DNA from: Methanolobus vulcani
GTDB lineage: Archaea; Halobacteriota; Methanosarcinia; Methanosarcinales; Methanosarcinaceae
Direction: 5' to 3'
Length of the DNA stretch: 64,000 nt
Assembly (NCBI RefSeq): GCF_006546655.1
Contig: NZ_VIAQ01000011.1
Coordinates: forward strand, 62,001-126,000
Shown here: one piece after another, positions 1-8,973 of the stretch
Position numbering within the stretch: position 1 is the stretch's first letter
Layout of the letters: every line of letters begins with the position of its first letter
Notes under the pieces: model-generated
Told to the model about the DNA's origin: nothing
The model's input: the letters and a program-made list of their open reading frames with translations, nothing else
Databases searched by the model: none
Position numbers and translations under genes: made by a program

Positions 1-1
1 C

Positions 2-157
2 TATAAACACTCTGCACTGTCATACCACCTGAAACTCCTGAAAGATGCAGACCTTGTGGACTCAAGAAGAGACAAGAATTTTCAGATATACTATCTCACG
101 GAAACCGGAGATAAATTATTGAGGAGCATTAACTCCTCATTCAAAAAAGAAATATAA
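2..157 (+). CDS. C-terminal part of a winged-helix transcriptional regulator (cut by window start)
   Basis: Open from the left edge in frame 2, this reads about 51 residues to a TAA stop. The fragment SALSYHLKLLKDADLVDSRR looks like the recognition helix and wing of an ArsR/MarR-type winged helix: a helix that picks its DNA site, a 'leader to D/V' turn, then basic residues and a YYLTETG beta-hairpin. The amino-terminal part and any metal or ligand site lie outside the window, so the effector cannot be named. It runs convergently toward nikR with an 11-base gap. Confidence 0.7.
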   Translation, partial: YKHSALSYHLKLLKDADLVDSRRDKNFQIYYLTETGDKLLRSINSSFKKEI

Positions 158-168
158 GTCTTAAATTT

Positions 169-600
169 TTATATTTTCTCAGCAGGAAGTGCTGTGTTAA
201 GCTTGACATAATTGACACCTTTTAGTGCCATTGTCCTTTCTGCAACTGCTTTTACTTCCTCACCCTCACCATCAAGGATTATGACCTCAAGACAGTTATC
301 ATGGTCAAGATGGATGTGGACGGAAGACTTAATAATATGAGAGTAATCATGCTGTATCTCGGTGAGAGCGCTTGAAAGGCCACGTTTGGTATGGTCGTAG
401 ATCAATGTGATAGTACCGACACGCCTTCCTTTAACGTCACTCATCCATTCATAATGGGTAATATAATTCCTGATTGAGTCTCTGATCCCTTCGGAACGTG
501 AGGAATAACCTCTTTGTTCAATGATGGAATCAAATTTAGTGAGAAGATTTTCGGGAAGCGATACCCCTATACGCATAAGTTCCTGTTCCATATGATTCAC
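169..600 (-). CDS. nikR: Nickel-responsive regulator NikR
   Basis: NikR is a DNA-binding nickel sensor that represses nickel uptake genes when Ni(II) is plentiful. Seen here: an N-terminal ribbon-helix-helix (about residues 8-50, with the [15 protein letters not shown] helix) and a C-terminal ACT-like metal-binding domain. The high-affinity Ni site residues of the family are present in order: the His of the QHDYSH stretch, then HIHLDHDNC, matching E. coli His76, His87, His89 and Cys95. Length (143 aa) is normal. No nickel uptake gene adjoins it; purC is divergent across a 168-base spacer that holds a palindrome. Its targets are probably elsewhere, though cobalt/nickel-family transporter genes lie further along this window. 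Confidence 0.95.
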   Translation of the reverse strand: MNHMEQELMRIGVSLPENLLTKFDSIIEQRGYSSRSEGIRDSIRNYITHYEWMSDVKGRRVGTITLIYDHTKRGLSSALTEIQHDYSHIIKSSVHIHLDHDNCLEVIILDGEGEEVKAVAERTMALKGVNYVKLNTALPAEKI

Positions 601-632
601 CTATAAAATAATCAAATACAATAAACAATGTA

Positions 633-657
633 GTTATTAATACAGTACTATAATAAC
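633..657. promoter_or_regulatory. Candidate NikR operator in the nikR-purC spacer
   Basis: GTTATTA, an 11-base spacer, then TAATAAC form a perfect 7-base inverted repeat 33-57 bases upstream of the nikR start. The position is right for autoregulation of nikR. Assignment to NikR is inference. Confidence 0.5.
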
Positions 658-768
658 ATTTAGTATGCATTTCTACTACATAAATGATACATTAATTAAA
701 ACATAAATAATTATAGGACATCTATATAATAAATAATCAATAACAACACTGGTAAGAGGATGATGCAG

Positions 769-1482
769 ATGAAAAAAGAAGAATTGTACTCAGGCAAAGC
801 AAAGACCATTTACAGGACAGAAGACCCTGATAAACTAATATCAGTATTCAGAAACAGCCTTACTGCATTTGACGGTAAAAAGAAGAGTGAAGCTGAAAAG
901 AAAGGATATTTCAACGCACAGATTTCTAGAAAGCTCTTTGAAATGCTCGAAGAAGAAGGAATTCCAACACATTACCTTGGAATGGAAGCAGACAACGAGA
1001 TGCTGGTCCGTGCTGTAGAGATCATTCCAATTGAAGTGATCCCAAGGAACATTGCAGCAGGCTCCATTACACGCAAATACCCAATTGAAGAAGGAACTGT
1101 TTTCAAGACACCTGTACTTGTTATGGATTACAAGAGCGATGAACACGGCGACCCTATGATGAATGAGGATATCGCTGTTGCAATGGGTATTGCTACTTAT
1201 GAAGAAGTAGCACAAATACGTGAGATGGCTCTTAAGATCAACGAAATACTGAAAAACTACCTTGATGAAAAAGGCTTCCTGCTACCTGACTTCAAACTTG
1301 AGTTTGGCAGAGTGGATGGCAAGATCGTTGTTGCTGATGAGATCTCATGTGACACATGCCGCCTCTGGGACAAGAGCACAGGCCAGTCAATGGATAAGGA
1401 TATTTTCCGCTTTGACAAGGGAGACCTTTCAAAAGCATACGAAGAAGTTGCAAAGCGTATAGTACCTGAAATATTCGAATAA
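769..1482 (+). CDS. purC: Phosphoribosylaminoimidazole-succinocarboxamide synthase (SAICAR synthetase)
   Basis: PurC joins aspartate to CAIR using ATP, the seventh ring-building step of IMP synthesis. The N-terminus ([14 protein letters not shown]) is the family's nucleotide-binding start, followed by the central RNIAAGS stretch that binds substrate and the [13 protein letters not shown] stretch near the C-terminus. In-frame ATGs occur at 760, 763 and 769. I chose 769 because the GAGG at 756-759 is then 9 bases upstream and the protein begins like its relatives (about 237 aa). The gene is followed after 23 bases by an oxidoreductase on the same strand. purL, another purine gene, is 7.5 kb away, so the pathway is scattered. 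Confidence 0.95.
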   Translation: MKKEELYSGKAKTIYRTEDPDKLISVFRNSLTAFDGKKKSEAEKKGYFNAQISRKLFEMLEEEGIPTHYLGMEADNEMLVRAVEIIPIEVIPRNIAAGSITRKYPIEEGTVFKTPVLVMDYKSDEHGDPMMNEDIAVAMGIATYEEVAQIREMALKINEILKNYLDEKGFLLPDFKLEFGRVDGKIVVADEISCDTCRLWDKSTGQSMDKDIFRFDKGDLSKAYEEVAKRIVPEIFE

Positions 1483-1505
1483 GATCACTATCGTAATGAG
1501 GGGAA

Positions 1506-2957
1506 ATGATGGAAGATTACGATGTGATTATTGTAGGTGCCGGTATAAGCGGACTCCTGTCCGCACTCACTTTATCAAAACACGGTAACAGAGTACTTGT
1601 TCTTGAAAAAAGTAAATTTATCGGCGGCAACTGTAACAGCTACATGGTTGATGGTTTCCAGGTAGATACAGGTGCGCACGCCATTACACATCTTGAAGTA
1701 GGGCCTCTTAGAAGACTCATGGACAACTATTTTGACTACCTGCCGGTCTTTGAAGAGTATGGCAACTATTATGTGAGAACAGAAAATCAGTTTATGAAGG
1801 TCCCTTCCAACGTGAAGGAATTTGTTACATTCGATGTTCTGCCACGTAAAGACAGAATCGTTCTTACACAGGCCATTACAAAGGCACTCACCCTTTCGAC
1901 ATTTGGAACAGACCTGTCCAAAGAATCAGTATATGAGTTCATGCCAGCTAACCTGACAGAAGATACATACAATTTCATTGATACAATATGCTATTTCCTT
2001 TCAGGCAAGGACATGAAGCAGACATCTGCCCAGAGAATTCTTGCAGGAAGCAGTTTTGTGAGAGACAGTGTTCCAGAGGAGCAGCTTGAAAGCATTCTCA
2101 AACACAATGAGAAAATGAGCCCTGAACCGGTGCCAAAATCATTCCTGCCGCCAAATGTTCATACTTCCCTGCAGATGAAACTCACCAAAGTATCCAATCC
2201 TTTTACATCACTTGGAAGACTGGCCACTAATAAAGTAAACTATTCACAGGGATATCCCAGAAAAGGATTAAAAGGCATACTTAATGCTGTCCTGTTCTCT
2301 CTGCCAAATACCGTGGAGATCAAAACAGACTGTGAAGTGAAGAAGATAATCACTGAAAGAGGAAAAGTCATAGGTGTTGAAGCTGATGAGGTATACAGGG
2401 CTGACAAAGTGGTCTACACAGGATTTGTCTCAAACCTGCCGCAAATGATTGAAAGTCTTCCAAATAACTATATCCAGGATTTGAAGAGAGTTACACACAC
2501 AAAGAGCCTGACCGTATGGACAGGGCTTGATTCCGTGAGGGAGGATTTCAAATATATTGGTTCTGAGATATGGTTTAAGGATTCACCATACTGGGCAATG
2601 CCAATAAGCAACTACGATACTTCACTGGCACCCAAAGGAAAACAGCTTGTAGGTTTTTCATTTATTCTCAAATCTGATGAGAATGAAGATGTGCAGATTA
2701 AAAAAGCATATGACACAATATACAAGGCAATTCCGGGAATTGAGGATCATATTGAAATGACACACAATCAGATAACAATCCCTGAAAAAGCTGCAGTTAC
2801 CATTGACGGATATTTTGCAGATGTAAGGACACCTATTAAGGGATTATATGCTGCAGGAACTGATACCGATAAAAGAAGTATGGGAATAACCCGTGCAGCT
2901 TATTCAGTTGTTGAATTGCTGAAAAAGATGAATGAAGACAACTGTCTTCACAAATAA
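1506..2957 (+). CDS. FAD-dependent oxidoreductase, phytoene dehydrogenase-like
   Basis: A 483-residue flavoprotein with a clear N-terminal dinucleotide-binding motif (VIIVGAGISGLLSAL, then the acidic end of the second strand at VLVLEKS) and the GGN motif typical of the phytoene desaturase/carotenoid isomerase/amine oxidase superfamily (COG1233). The C-terminal FAD motif is GLYAAGTDTDKRSMGITRA. Related methanogen proteins have no firmly proven substrate; isoprenoid or quinone-like lipids are possible. A GAGGGG at 1498-1503 precedes two tandem ATGs (1506 and 1509), and the second has better spacing. It probably shares a transcript with purC, but the pathways are not obviously linked. Confidence 0.85.
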   Translation: MMEDYDVIIVGAGISGLLSALTLSKHGNRVLVLEKSKFIGGNCNSYMVDGFQVDTGAHAITHLEVGPLRRLMDNYFDYLPVFEEYGNYYVRTENQFMKVPSNVKEFVTFDVLPRKDRIVLTQAITKALTLSTFGTDLSKESVYEFMPANLTEDTYNFIDTICYFLSGKDMKQTSAQRILAGSSFVRDSVPEEQLESILKHNEKMSPEPVPKSFLPPNVHTSLQMKLTKVSNPFTSLGRLATNKVNYSQGYPRKGLKGILNAVLFSLPNTVEIKTDCEVKKIITERGKVIGVEADEVYRADKVVYTGFVSNLPQMIESLPNNYIQDLKRVTHTKSLTVWTGLDSVREDFKYIGSEIWFKDSPYWAMPISNYDTSLAPKGKQLVGFSFILKSDENEDVQIKKAYDTIYKAIPGIEDHIEMTHNQITIPEKAAVTIDGYFADVRTPIKGLYAAGTDTDKRSMGITRAAYSVVELLKKMNEDNCLHK

Positions 2958-2979
2958 GTATTAAAGTATGAGAAGGTGA

Positions 2980-3672
2980 TTACCTTCTCAGAACCATTGT
3001 TCTTAATCTATCAGCTGCGTGCTCGGCTTTGTCTGCAATGTCGCCTATTCCCCTTACAAGAAGAGATAGATGATAAACCCCAAGTGCACCAATTGCATCT
3101 TCGTTGCGGAATATCTGCTTAACAAGATCCTTTTCTATGATGTCTACCTGATGTTCCATTTCCTCAACTTTTGTTACAAGGGCAAGGGTTTCTTCAACAT
3201 CCCTCTTACTAAACGATGTTTCGAGAAGCTCACTAAGTGTTGCAACAAGGTCCTCATAAAGTTCCACGGTTTCAAGGGTCTTATTTATGAGTTCACAGAA
3301 ACCTTCGTGTATCTCAAATGGAGCTTCAAATTTCCTCAGTGTGAGCCAGAATGCAACTTCCTGAGCATCATCAGATATCGAGTCTTGGGGTTTCAGGAAA
3401 TTAAGCAGATCATTTGCATTCACAGGAAGCATAATAGAAGAGGATAGTTCAGAGCGAACGGTCTGTTTAATGACATCAGCTTCATGTTCTAATACATCGA
3501 TCTCTTTGTTCAAAGCTTCGACTTTTTCCATGTCACCGTCACAGTAAGCCATAACAGACTCATTGAGCTTTCTTACACAATCCCCGCCTTTGTTGGCATG
3601 CATTACAAGAGGCTTGAAAGGTGAGCTTGCAAATACATTCAATACGGAACGAATATACTCTTTTTTGATCAT
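2980..3672 (-). CDS. DUF47/PhoU-like phosphate transport regulator
   Basis: A helical protein of about 230 residues of the TIGR00153/DUF47 family, distant relatives of PhoU. These proteins usually sit next to a Pit-type phosphate permease and are thought to modulate it. The sequence is rich in paired amphipathic helices with conserved acidic patches (EHEADVIKQ and [12 protein letters not shown]), a PhoU-like repeat pattern that may bind metals. I placed the start at [10 protein letters not shown] because this ATG overlaps the stop codon of the upstream permease in an ATGA arrangement. Longer in-frame starts would run into permease coding sequence and have no family support. Confidence 0.9.
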   Translation of the reverse strand: MIKKEYIRSVLNVFASSPFKPLVMHANKGGDCVRKLNESVMAYCDGDMEKVEALNKEIDVLEHEADVIKQTVRSELSSSIMLPVNANDLLNFLKPQDSISDDAQEVAFWLTLRKFEAPFEIHEGFCELINKTLETVELYEDLVATLSELLETSFSKRDVEETLALVTKVEEMEHQVDIIEKDLVKQIFRNEDAIGALGVYHLSLLVRGIGDIADKAEHAADRLRTMVLRR

Positions 3673-4706
3673 ATTCCAACTCCCAACAGTCCTGCAAATA
3701 TCAGTGCAGATGTAAGGGCTGCTACTGGTACTGTAACTACCCATGAAACAATTATCTTTCCGATAACACTTAAATCAACCGCTGCAAGACCACCTGCAAG
3801 ACCTACACCAATTACTGAACCTACAAGGGTATGTGTGGTTGATATTGGCAAAGAACTGTAACTATGGAGCACAACTACTGAAGCTGTTGCAAATTCTGCT
3901 GAAAATCCCCTGGTAGGGGTAAGTTCTGTGATACGTGTACCTATGGTCTCAATGACACGGTAACCCCATGTGGCCAGTCCGATAACCATTCCAATACCCC
4001 CAAGTGCCATTACCCAGAGAGGAACGCTTATTCCTGCCATATCAAGAGAACTAAGTCCTGCATAAAGCGGACCTACCGCATTTGCAACATCATTGGAACC
4101 GTGTGCAAAGGCGATATAACATGCAGTCATTGTCTGGAAGATAACGAATTTCTTTTCTATATTGTATGGGTCATCAGCTTTCTGAAGGATAAAATATCGA
4201 ATCAGACTGAATATGATATAAGCAATTATAGCTCCAAGAAGAGGTGATACAAGCCAGCTACCAACGATCTTGGTGAGAACAGCCCATTTTATCTCGCTGT
4301 AACCGATAATCCCGTGATAGGCCGCAGTCAGACCAAAACCAAGAACCGCACCTACTATTGAGTGAGTTGTGGATACCGGAAGATTATAGAAGGTGGCAAG
4401 AGTGATCCAGAAACTGGCTGCAAGAATAGCTGCAAACATACCTATAGCCACAAGATGCGGGTCTATTATGCTTATGGAATCAATTGGAACGATTCCCTTG
4501 GCGATTGTCGAAGTTACTCTCTTTCCAAAAAGAATAGCACCTCCAAACTCAAATAGACCTGCGATGATAATTACCTGTTTTATAGACAACGCACCGCTGC
4601 CTACTGACGTTCCCATGGCGTTTGCAAGATCGTTAGCACCAATATTCCATGCCATGTACAGACCTGCTGCAACCAGTAACAATACGAGAGGATCAAAAAG
4701 ACTCAT
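3669..4706 (-). CDS. Pit-family inorganic phosphate permease
   Basis: A 345-residue integral membrane protein with about ten hydrophobic segments. It carries the duplicated PiT signature: [18 protein letters not shown] near the N-terminus and [12 protein letters not shown] in the second half, each followed by a PVSTTHS or PISTTHT motif. PiT proteins import phosphate by cation symport. The gene leads a two-gene operon with the DUF47 protein (4-base overlap). A CTATATAG box at about 4720-4728 and GGAG about 10 bases before the ATG give a credible promoter and ribosome site. It is divergent from nothing: the upstream gene nreA is on the same strand, ending 105 bases away. Confidence 0.95.
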   Translation of the reverse strand: MSLFDPLVLLLVAAGLYMAWNIGANDLANAMGTSVGSGALSIKQVIIIAGLFEFGGAILFGKRVTSTIAKGIVPIDSISIIDPHLVAIGMFAAILAASFWITLATFYNLPVSTTHSIVGAVLGFGLTAAYHGIIGYSEIKWAVLTKIVGSWLVSPLLGAIIAYIIFSLIRYFILQKADDPYNIEKKFVIFQTMTACYIAFAHGSNDVANAVGPLYAGLSSLDMAGISVPLWVMALGGIGMVIGLATWGYRVIETIGTRITELTPTRGFSAEFATASVVVLHSYSSLPISTTHTLVGSVIGVGLAGGLAAVDLSVIGKIIVSWVVTVPVAALTSALIFAGLLGVGI

Positions 4707-4811
4707 CGAAAATATTCTCCACTATATAGATTTAGTCCTCCTAAGCAAAGAACAGGTCATAAAGATGCCTACTATATACTATATAGCCATAAATAAGATA
4801 TATAGAACTAT

Positions 4812-6083
4812 TTAGAAGAACGAGTCCAGAGTTCGCTGGAAACGGATATCCGGCAACATAGCTGCCTGAGCCATCCATTTTGATCTATCAGTCTTTAAAC
4901 GGCTGGAAATATTTGCTATTGCATGTTCTGTTGAACCAAACTTTTCAGGCTCTTTGCTGAAAGCTTTCCTTACACCTTCCCTCACAACCCAGACTCCAAG
5001 CGGAGCCCAATATTCCGGACGAATCTCCCTTACCATAAAGATGGTGGCCTGTCTTCTTATGGATTTGAGATATTCAAGAGCACCAAGGCGGGCTGCATAA
5101 TACCCACCTGCAAGGTTGGAATACTTTGTTTTTCCTCCAAACCCTTCGTGATCTGCTTCTATCCATGTGCTACCACCTGACCAGACAGTACGGGGCATCC
5201 AGACCTCTATTAGTTCAAATGAGAACATACGTGGGATCAGGATTATCTCGAAATGGTTGCCAAAAACACCGCCACTAAAAACGGTTACCTCACTTAACTG
5301 CTGGTAATCCCTTATCTCTGCCAGAAGGTCTTTTCCAACCATGTCATCAACTGCTGTTATTGACCAGCGTGTAGGAACGAGTTTTCTTTCCTGACCTAAA
5401 AGACCGATGGAAAGCAGACGTGAGATGTGTTCTGCAGGGATATTGCCATCCCAGAGTTCAGATATAGCATCCTTTGCCAGGGCATCGTCGTCATAAACAA
5501 GAGAATCCACTTTTTTTGGAACCTTCGGATTTTCAGTTATATCGAACTTCCTAAGATCGCCTGACGGACCCATAGGAGTCAGCACATTATCGAATTTCAG
5601 TTTGTTACTGATCGGCTTATTGAACCATGCTTCTGTATCCACCGGTTTTTTTGATAGAGCGAGTTCCTGGGATTTCTCAATAAGAGGATTATCAGGAGTA
5701 CGAGCATTTTTCACACTAATCCCGGTACTTGCCCTGACAAGCTGGGAGCGAGAAGCTATGACATCCTGTATGTTCATTTTCAGCAATGCCTTAGGGTCTT
5801 CAAGTTGCATTGCATCATCCCCGCAGAGCTGCGGAGGAATCATTGGCCCTGCCATCACATTCGGATAGTTATGCCTGCCTACAAAAACAGAGGGAGGAGA
5901 TGCTCCAAATATGGATGTATCTCCTGATGATTTGGGAACCACTGATTCAATGGATTTGAATTTTTCAAGAATAGGGCAGTATGGCCTTCCACAAAGACCT
6001 TTGCCCTTGCATTTTATGCAAAGATTAGGAGTCAATGACTTCCGGGTCTCCACAAAGGATACAATAGCCGGCATCCGGTTCAT
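4812..6083 (-). CDS. nreA: NreA-family DNA repair protein with C-terminal PCNA-binding motif
   Basis: This matches the archaeal Nre family (DUF650 and DUF651). NreA functions in DNA-damage repair with PCNA in Haloferax. Seen here: an N-terminal zinc-binding cluster (CIKCKGKGLCGRPYCP), a long conserved core, and the last residues QRTLDSFF, which fit the PIP box Q-x-x-L-x-x-F-F used to dock on the sliding clamp. The start is uncertain: the first ATG (6083) lies 59 bases inside the upstream HTH gene, and a GTG or TTG closer to the HTH stop, just before the Cys cluster, is also possible. It is probably co-transcribed with that HTH gene. Confidence 0.9.
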   Translation of the reverse strand: MNRMPAIVSFVETRKSLTPNLCIKCKGKGLCGRPYCPILEKFKSIESVVPKSSGDTSIFGASPPSVFVGRHNYPNVMAGPMIPPQLCGDDAMQLEDPKALLKMNIQDVIASRSQLVRASTGISVKNARTPDNPLIEKSQELALSKKPVDTEAWFNKPISNKLKFDNVLTPMGPSGDLRKFDITENPKVPKKVDSLVYDDDALAKDAISELWDGNIPAEHISRLLSIGLLGQERKLVPTRWSITAVDDMVGKDLLAEIRDYQQLSEVTVFSGGVFGNHFEIILIPRMFSFELIEVWMPRTVWSGGSTWIEADHEGFGGKTKYSNLAGGYYAARLGALEYLKSIRRQATIFMVREIRPEYWAPLGVWVVREGVRKAFSKEPEKFGSTEHAIANISSRLKTDRSKWMAQAAMLPDIRFQRTLDSFF

Positions 6084-6393
6084 TTTTATTCAGCCAGCCG
6101 GAACGCTGAACAAACTTGCACACATTGCACATACCTGCAACCTGTTCCCGGGTGCTCATTCCTTCAATTAATTTCGCTGCAAATCTCTGTATCTCTTCCT
6201 GGGCTTCCTCTGAGAAATCTACCTCTGCACCTCTTTTATCATTCAAATACTGAGATACTGCAGCTCTGGAGAGTTCAAGAATTTCTGCAACTTCCTGCTG
6301 GTTTTTCCCATGTTCCCATATCATACATCTTGCAAGTTCTGCACGGATGGCAGGTAATACACGTTGAACCATGATCTCACATGTTGTTTTCAC
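6025..6393 (-). CDS. HTH regulator with C-terminal zinc ribbon
   Basis: A 122-residue predicted transcription regulator of the archaeal COG2522 type. The N-terminal half holds a helix-turn-helix (NQQEVAEILELSRAAVSQYL, about residues 30-50). The C-terminal tail has two Cys pairs, CNVCKF and CILCGD, that would bind one zinc. The regulated genes are unknown. It sits between the iscSU pair (23 bases upstream on the same strand) and nreA, which it overlaps, so it may belong to one transcript with either. An Fe-S or DNA-repair link is only contextual. Confidence 0.85.
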   Translation of the reverse strand: MKTTCEIMVQRVLPAIRAELARCMIWEHGKNQQEVAEILELSRAAVSQYLNDKRGAEVDFSEEAQEEIQRFAAKLIEGMSTREQVAGMCNVCKFVQRSGWLNKNEPDAGYCILCGDPEVIDS

Positions 6394-6415
6394 AGAAAGT
6401 CACCTTTTTCTTATG

Positions 6416-6784
6416 CTATTTATTTTTATGAATATAATCATTAATTGCCATTTTCAATGCGTCCAGAGCAAAACCTGAACATCTGTCTTTTCCTTCAGGA
6501 AGACCATCGAGATAGCTGATAACATCTTCGTTGGTCAATGCCATGGCTTCATCAACTGTTTTGCCTTTTGCAAGCTTCACAACAGCACTTGATGTGGAAA
6601 TTGCAACAACACAACCGAATGTTTTGAACTTAACATCTTCCAGTATGTTATCTTTAACCTTTATAGATATATTAATTATATCGCCATCTATTGTGCTTCC
6701 GACCTCACCCACACCATCAGCATCTTCAACAACCCCCACATTTGCGGGATTGCTGAACTCCTCCATTACCTTCTTAGAATACAT
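6416..6784 (-). CDS. iscU: IscU/NifU-like Fe-S scaffold with one ligand Cys replaced by Asp
   Basis: IscU proteins receive sulfide from IscS and build Fe-S clusters before passing them on. The fold and motifs are clear: the N-terminal VMEEFSNPANVG, then GCVVAISTSS and the late RCSGFALDAL. Two of the three usual cluster cysteines are present (Cys58 and Cys102). The first is missing: the normal CGD is replaced by Asp33-Gly-Asp35 in STIDGDI. I started at MYSKKVMEEF, which has a GGGGAG Shine-Dalgarno sequence and matches family starts. A start ten codons earlier would overlap iscS. It follows iscS by 16 bases and is surely co-transcribed. Confidence 0.95.
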   Translation of the reverse strand: MYSKKVMEEFSNPANVGVVEDADGVGEVGSTIDGDIINISIKVKDNILEDVKFKTFGCVVAISTSSAVVKLAKGKTVDEAMALTNEDVISYLDGLPEGKDRCSGFALDALKMAINDYIHKNK

Positions 6785-6800
6785 AACCACTCCCCCATAA

Positions 6801-7958
6801 TTATCTGTCAGCAAGTGGAGACATTGCCCTTAACTTAGTAATTGTTTCCTGCAAAGCATCGACCATATGATCAATATCATCCATGGTATTCTCCCTGCCA
6901 AGACTCATCCTCAGGGAACCATGTATAAATTCATCTTCTATCCTCAGGGCACTGAGTACATGTGAAGCTTTCAGTGATTTTGAAGAACATGCTGAACCTG
7001 TAGATACTGCAACTCCCTGCATATCCAGCAGCATAAGCATGGATTCACCTTCAGCATACTTGAAACTCATGTTTACATTATTTGGAAGGCGTTTGGAAGG
7101 ATGGCCGTTCAGGCGAACATCGGAAATAGTATCAAATACCCTGCTTATAAGTGAATCACGCATCCGGGTCATGTGTACTGAATCTTCGCTCAGTCGTTCA
7201 GCAGCAAGTTCCATTGCCTTTCCAAATCCCACAATACCGGAAACGTTCTCAGTACCTGAACGCATTCCCTTTTCGTGATTTCCTCCAAAAACTATAGGGC
7301 TGATATTTGTCCCATTGCGGACATAAAGAGCTCCGACACCTTTGGGACCATGTATTTTATGTGAAGAAATAGAGAGCATATCCACGCCCAGATCATCCAC
7401 ATTAACAGGAATCTTTCCAACACTCTGAACGGCGTCAGTGTGGAAATAGATATTGTGCTCTTTTGCAATTCCGGATATCTCTTCAATGGGCTGGATGGTA
7501 CCAACTTCGTTGTTTGCATGCATTACTGATATAATTGCAGTGTTTTTTCGAATTGATTCTTCAAGTACCTTTACATCAATTATACCATCAACATCCACGG
7601 GAACATATGTAACTTCATGTCCCAGACTTTCAAGGAAAGAACATGTATTGAGCACAGCAGGATGCTCGATAACAGAGGTTATAATGTGCTTTTTACCTTC
7701 ATTGAATGGAACCACACCTCTTATCGCAAGATTGTCAGACTCGGTCCCACCGGATGTGAATATGATTTCTTCGGGGAGGGCACCGATGGCATCTGCAACC
7801 TGTTTACGTGCAAGGGAGAGAGCTTCTGCCGCCTCGGTTCCAAATGAATGGAGACTGGAAGCATTGCCAAAGATCTCACTAAAAAATGGCAACATGGCAT
7901 CCACAACCAGCGAATCAACTGGAGTGGTTGCACTGTGATCCATATAGATTCGTTTCAT
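6801..7958 (-). CDS. iscS: Cysteine desulfurase IscS
   Basis: This PLP enzyme takes sulfur from cysteine and gives it to IscU and other acceptors. The 385-residue length is typical. The PLP lysine is present in SSHKIHGPKG, the PLP-ring His sits in HANNEVGTIQ, and the mobile catalytic Cys lies in STGSACSSKSLKASHVL. The lysine is worth noting because some archaeal IscS proteins lack it. It starts at MKRIYMDHSATTPVD and heads an operon with iscU and probably the HTH gene and nreA. Confidence 0.97.
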   Translation of the reverse strand: MKRIYMDHSATTPVDSLVVDAMLPFFSEIFGNASSLHSFGTEAAEALSLARKQVADAIGALPEEIIFTSGGTESDNLAIRGVVPFNEGKKHIITSVIEHPAVLNTCSFLESLGHEVTYVPVDVDGIIDVKVLEESIRKNTAIISVMHANNEVGTIQPIEEISGIAKEHNIYFHTDAVQSVGKIPVNVDDLGVDMLSISSHKIHGPKGVGALYVRNGTNISPIVFGGNHEKGMRSGTENVSGIVGFGKAMELAAERLSEDSVHMTRMRDSLISRVFDTISDVRLNGHPSKRLPNNVNMSFKYAEGESMLMLLDMQGVAVSTGSACSSKSLKASHVLSALRIEDEFIHGSLRMSLGRENTMDDIDHMVDALQETITKLRAMSPLADR

Positions 7959-8047
7959 GGTTCCTATAATAAGAAGAGAAGACTTGTAATAAATAAATAT
8001 CCTTCAGCAAGTATGCCAAAGAATATAATCAGCTAGATGCCGTAAAA

Positions 8048-8069
8048 ATGTGTGTGTCTGCACACACAT
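8048..8069 (-). terminator. Hairpin terminator of the SUI1 gene
   Basis: ATGTGTGTG, a TCTG loop, and CACACACAT form a perfect 9-base stem 13 bases past the SUI1-gene stop. Read on the minus strand the stem is followed by TTTTTACG. A hairpin plus a short T run is consistent with termination before iscS. Confidence 0.6.
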
Positions 8070-8081
8070 GCAAGAATAATA

Positions 8082-8390
8082 TTAGTCCTTTATCTGATCT
8101 GGAGAAAATCCCTTTGCAATAAGAACATCTTTCATGCGGGTCAGGTGATTTCCCTGAAGCTCAACAGAATTTCCTTTTACAGTTCCACCGCATGCGAATT
8201 TAGATTTCAGGTAAGTAGATAGTTCATGAAGATCAATTTCATGGGCGTCAAAACCCTCTACAACTGTTACTTCTTTACCATATCTTCTTCTATTTACTTT
8301 GACAATTATTCTTTGCTGCTCTTTTGCCACTTCTTCGCAAATGCAAAGTTCTTTTGGCAATCCGCAGACTGAACACATTTCTGAACTCAT
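8082..8390 (-). CDS. Translation initiation factor aIF1 (SUI1 family)
   Basis: A 102-residue SUI1/eIF1 protein, which helps the small ribosomal subunit find the right start codon. An N-terminal zinc-finger-like cluster ([13 protein letters not shown]) precedes the conserved core, with [13 protein letters not shown], the [10 protein letters not shown] loop and VELQGNH. This is the usual archaeal form. It is monocistronic by appearance, with a hairpin terminator downstream and DUF192 divergent 85 bases upstream. Confidence 0.95.
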   Translation of the reverse strand: MSSEMCSVCGLPKELCICEEVAKEQQRIIVKVNRRRYGKEVTVVEGFDAHEIDLHELSTYLKSKFACGGTVKGNSVELQGNHLTRMKDVLIAKGFSPDQIKD

Positions 8391-8474
8391 CTTGTGGTAT
8401 TTCCTCCGACATTATTATCTATTTTAAACACTCCATATGCATTTAATCAAATAGATGAATAGAGTAGAACTTCG

Positions 8475-8834
8475 ATGATATTAAAATCTAATGGTAAAGA
8501 AGTAGCAACAGACGTTGATTTTGCCTGTAGCATGCTAAAGCAGATCAAGGGGCTTATGTTCACTAAGAGGATACCTGATAACTATGCCCTTGTATTTGTA
8601 ATGAAGAAATCTCAGAGAGTTTCGTTACACATGCTATTTGTCAATTATCCAATTGATGCTATTTTCCTTAACGATGAGAAAAGGGTCATAAAAACATCCA
8701 GTCTGAAAGCATGGATAGGTACTTGCTCCTGTCAGGAAAAGGTAAAATACATCATCGAAACGTCTCATGGCAAATCTGAAAAATTAAGGATTAAACCCGG
8801 CGATACATTAAAATTTGAGAATCAATGCCAGTAG
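8475..8834 (+). CDS. DUF192 family protein
   Basis: A 119-residue protein of the DUF192 family. Typical features are the early CSMLKQIKGLMFTKRIPDNYALVF stretch, the MLFVNYPIDAIFLN strand containing the family's paired hydrophobic and acidic residues, and the closing ETSHGKSEKLRIKPGDTL segment. The family is widespread but its biochemical role is not known. There is no signal peptide here, unlike many bacterial members, so it probably acts in the cytoplasm. Confidence 0.85.
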   Translation: MILKSNGKEVATDVDFACSMLKQIKGLMFTKRIPDNYALVFVMKKSQRVSLHMLFVNYPIDAIFLNDEKRVIKTSSLKAWIGTCSCQEKVKYIIETSHGKSEKLRIKPGDTLKFENQCQ

Positions 8835-8854
8835 ACTCAAAAATGTTGCAAGGA

Positions 8855-8865
8855 ATATATAAATA
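8855..8865 (+). promoter_or_regulatory. TATA box of purL
   Basis: ATATATAAATA lies about 110 bases before the purL start and in the only spacer upstream of it. A transcript start about 25 bases downstream would leave a leader of roughly 85 bases. No obvious hairpin or purine-responsive element was recognised in that leader. Confidence 0.5.
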
Positions 8866-8973
8866 CGCACATATGTTAAACCTGTTCAAAGAAATGTTTA
8901 TTACATTCCGGGTTCTTTAAAGCCCTGATAGAATCACCATATTATAATAATACTCAATTACCGAGGAACATAG

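Noticed and set aside
6801-7958. IscS lacking the PLP lysine, as in some archaea
   Set aside because: SSHKIHGPKG contains the lysine and the catalytic Cys is present.
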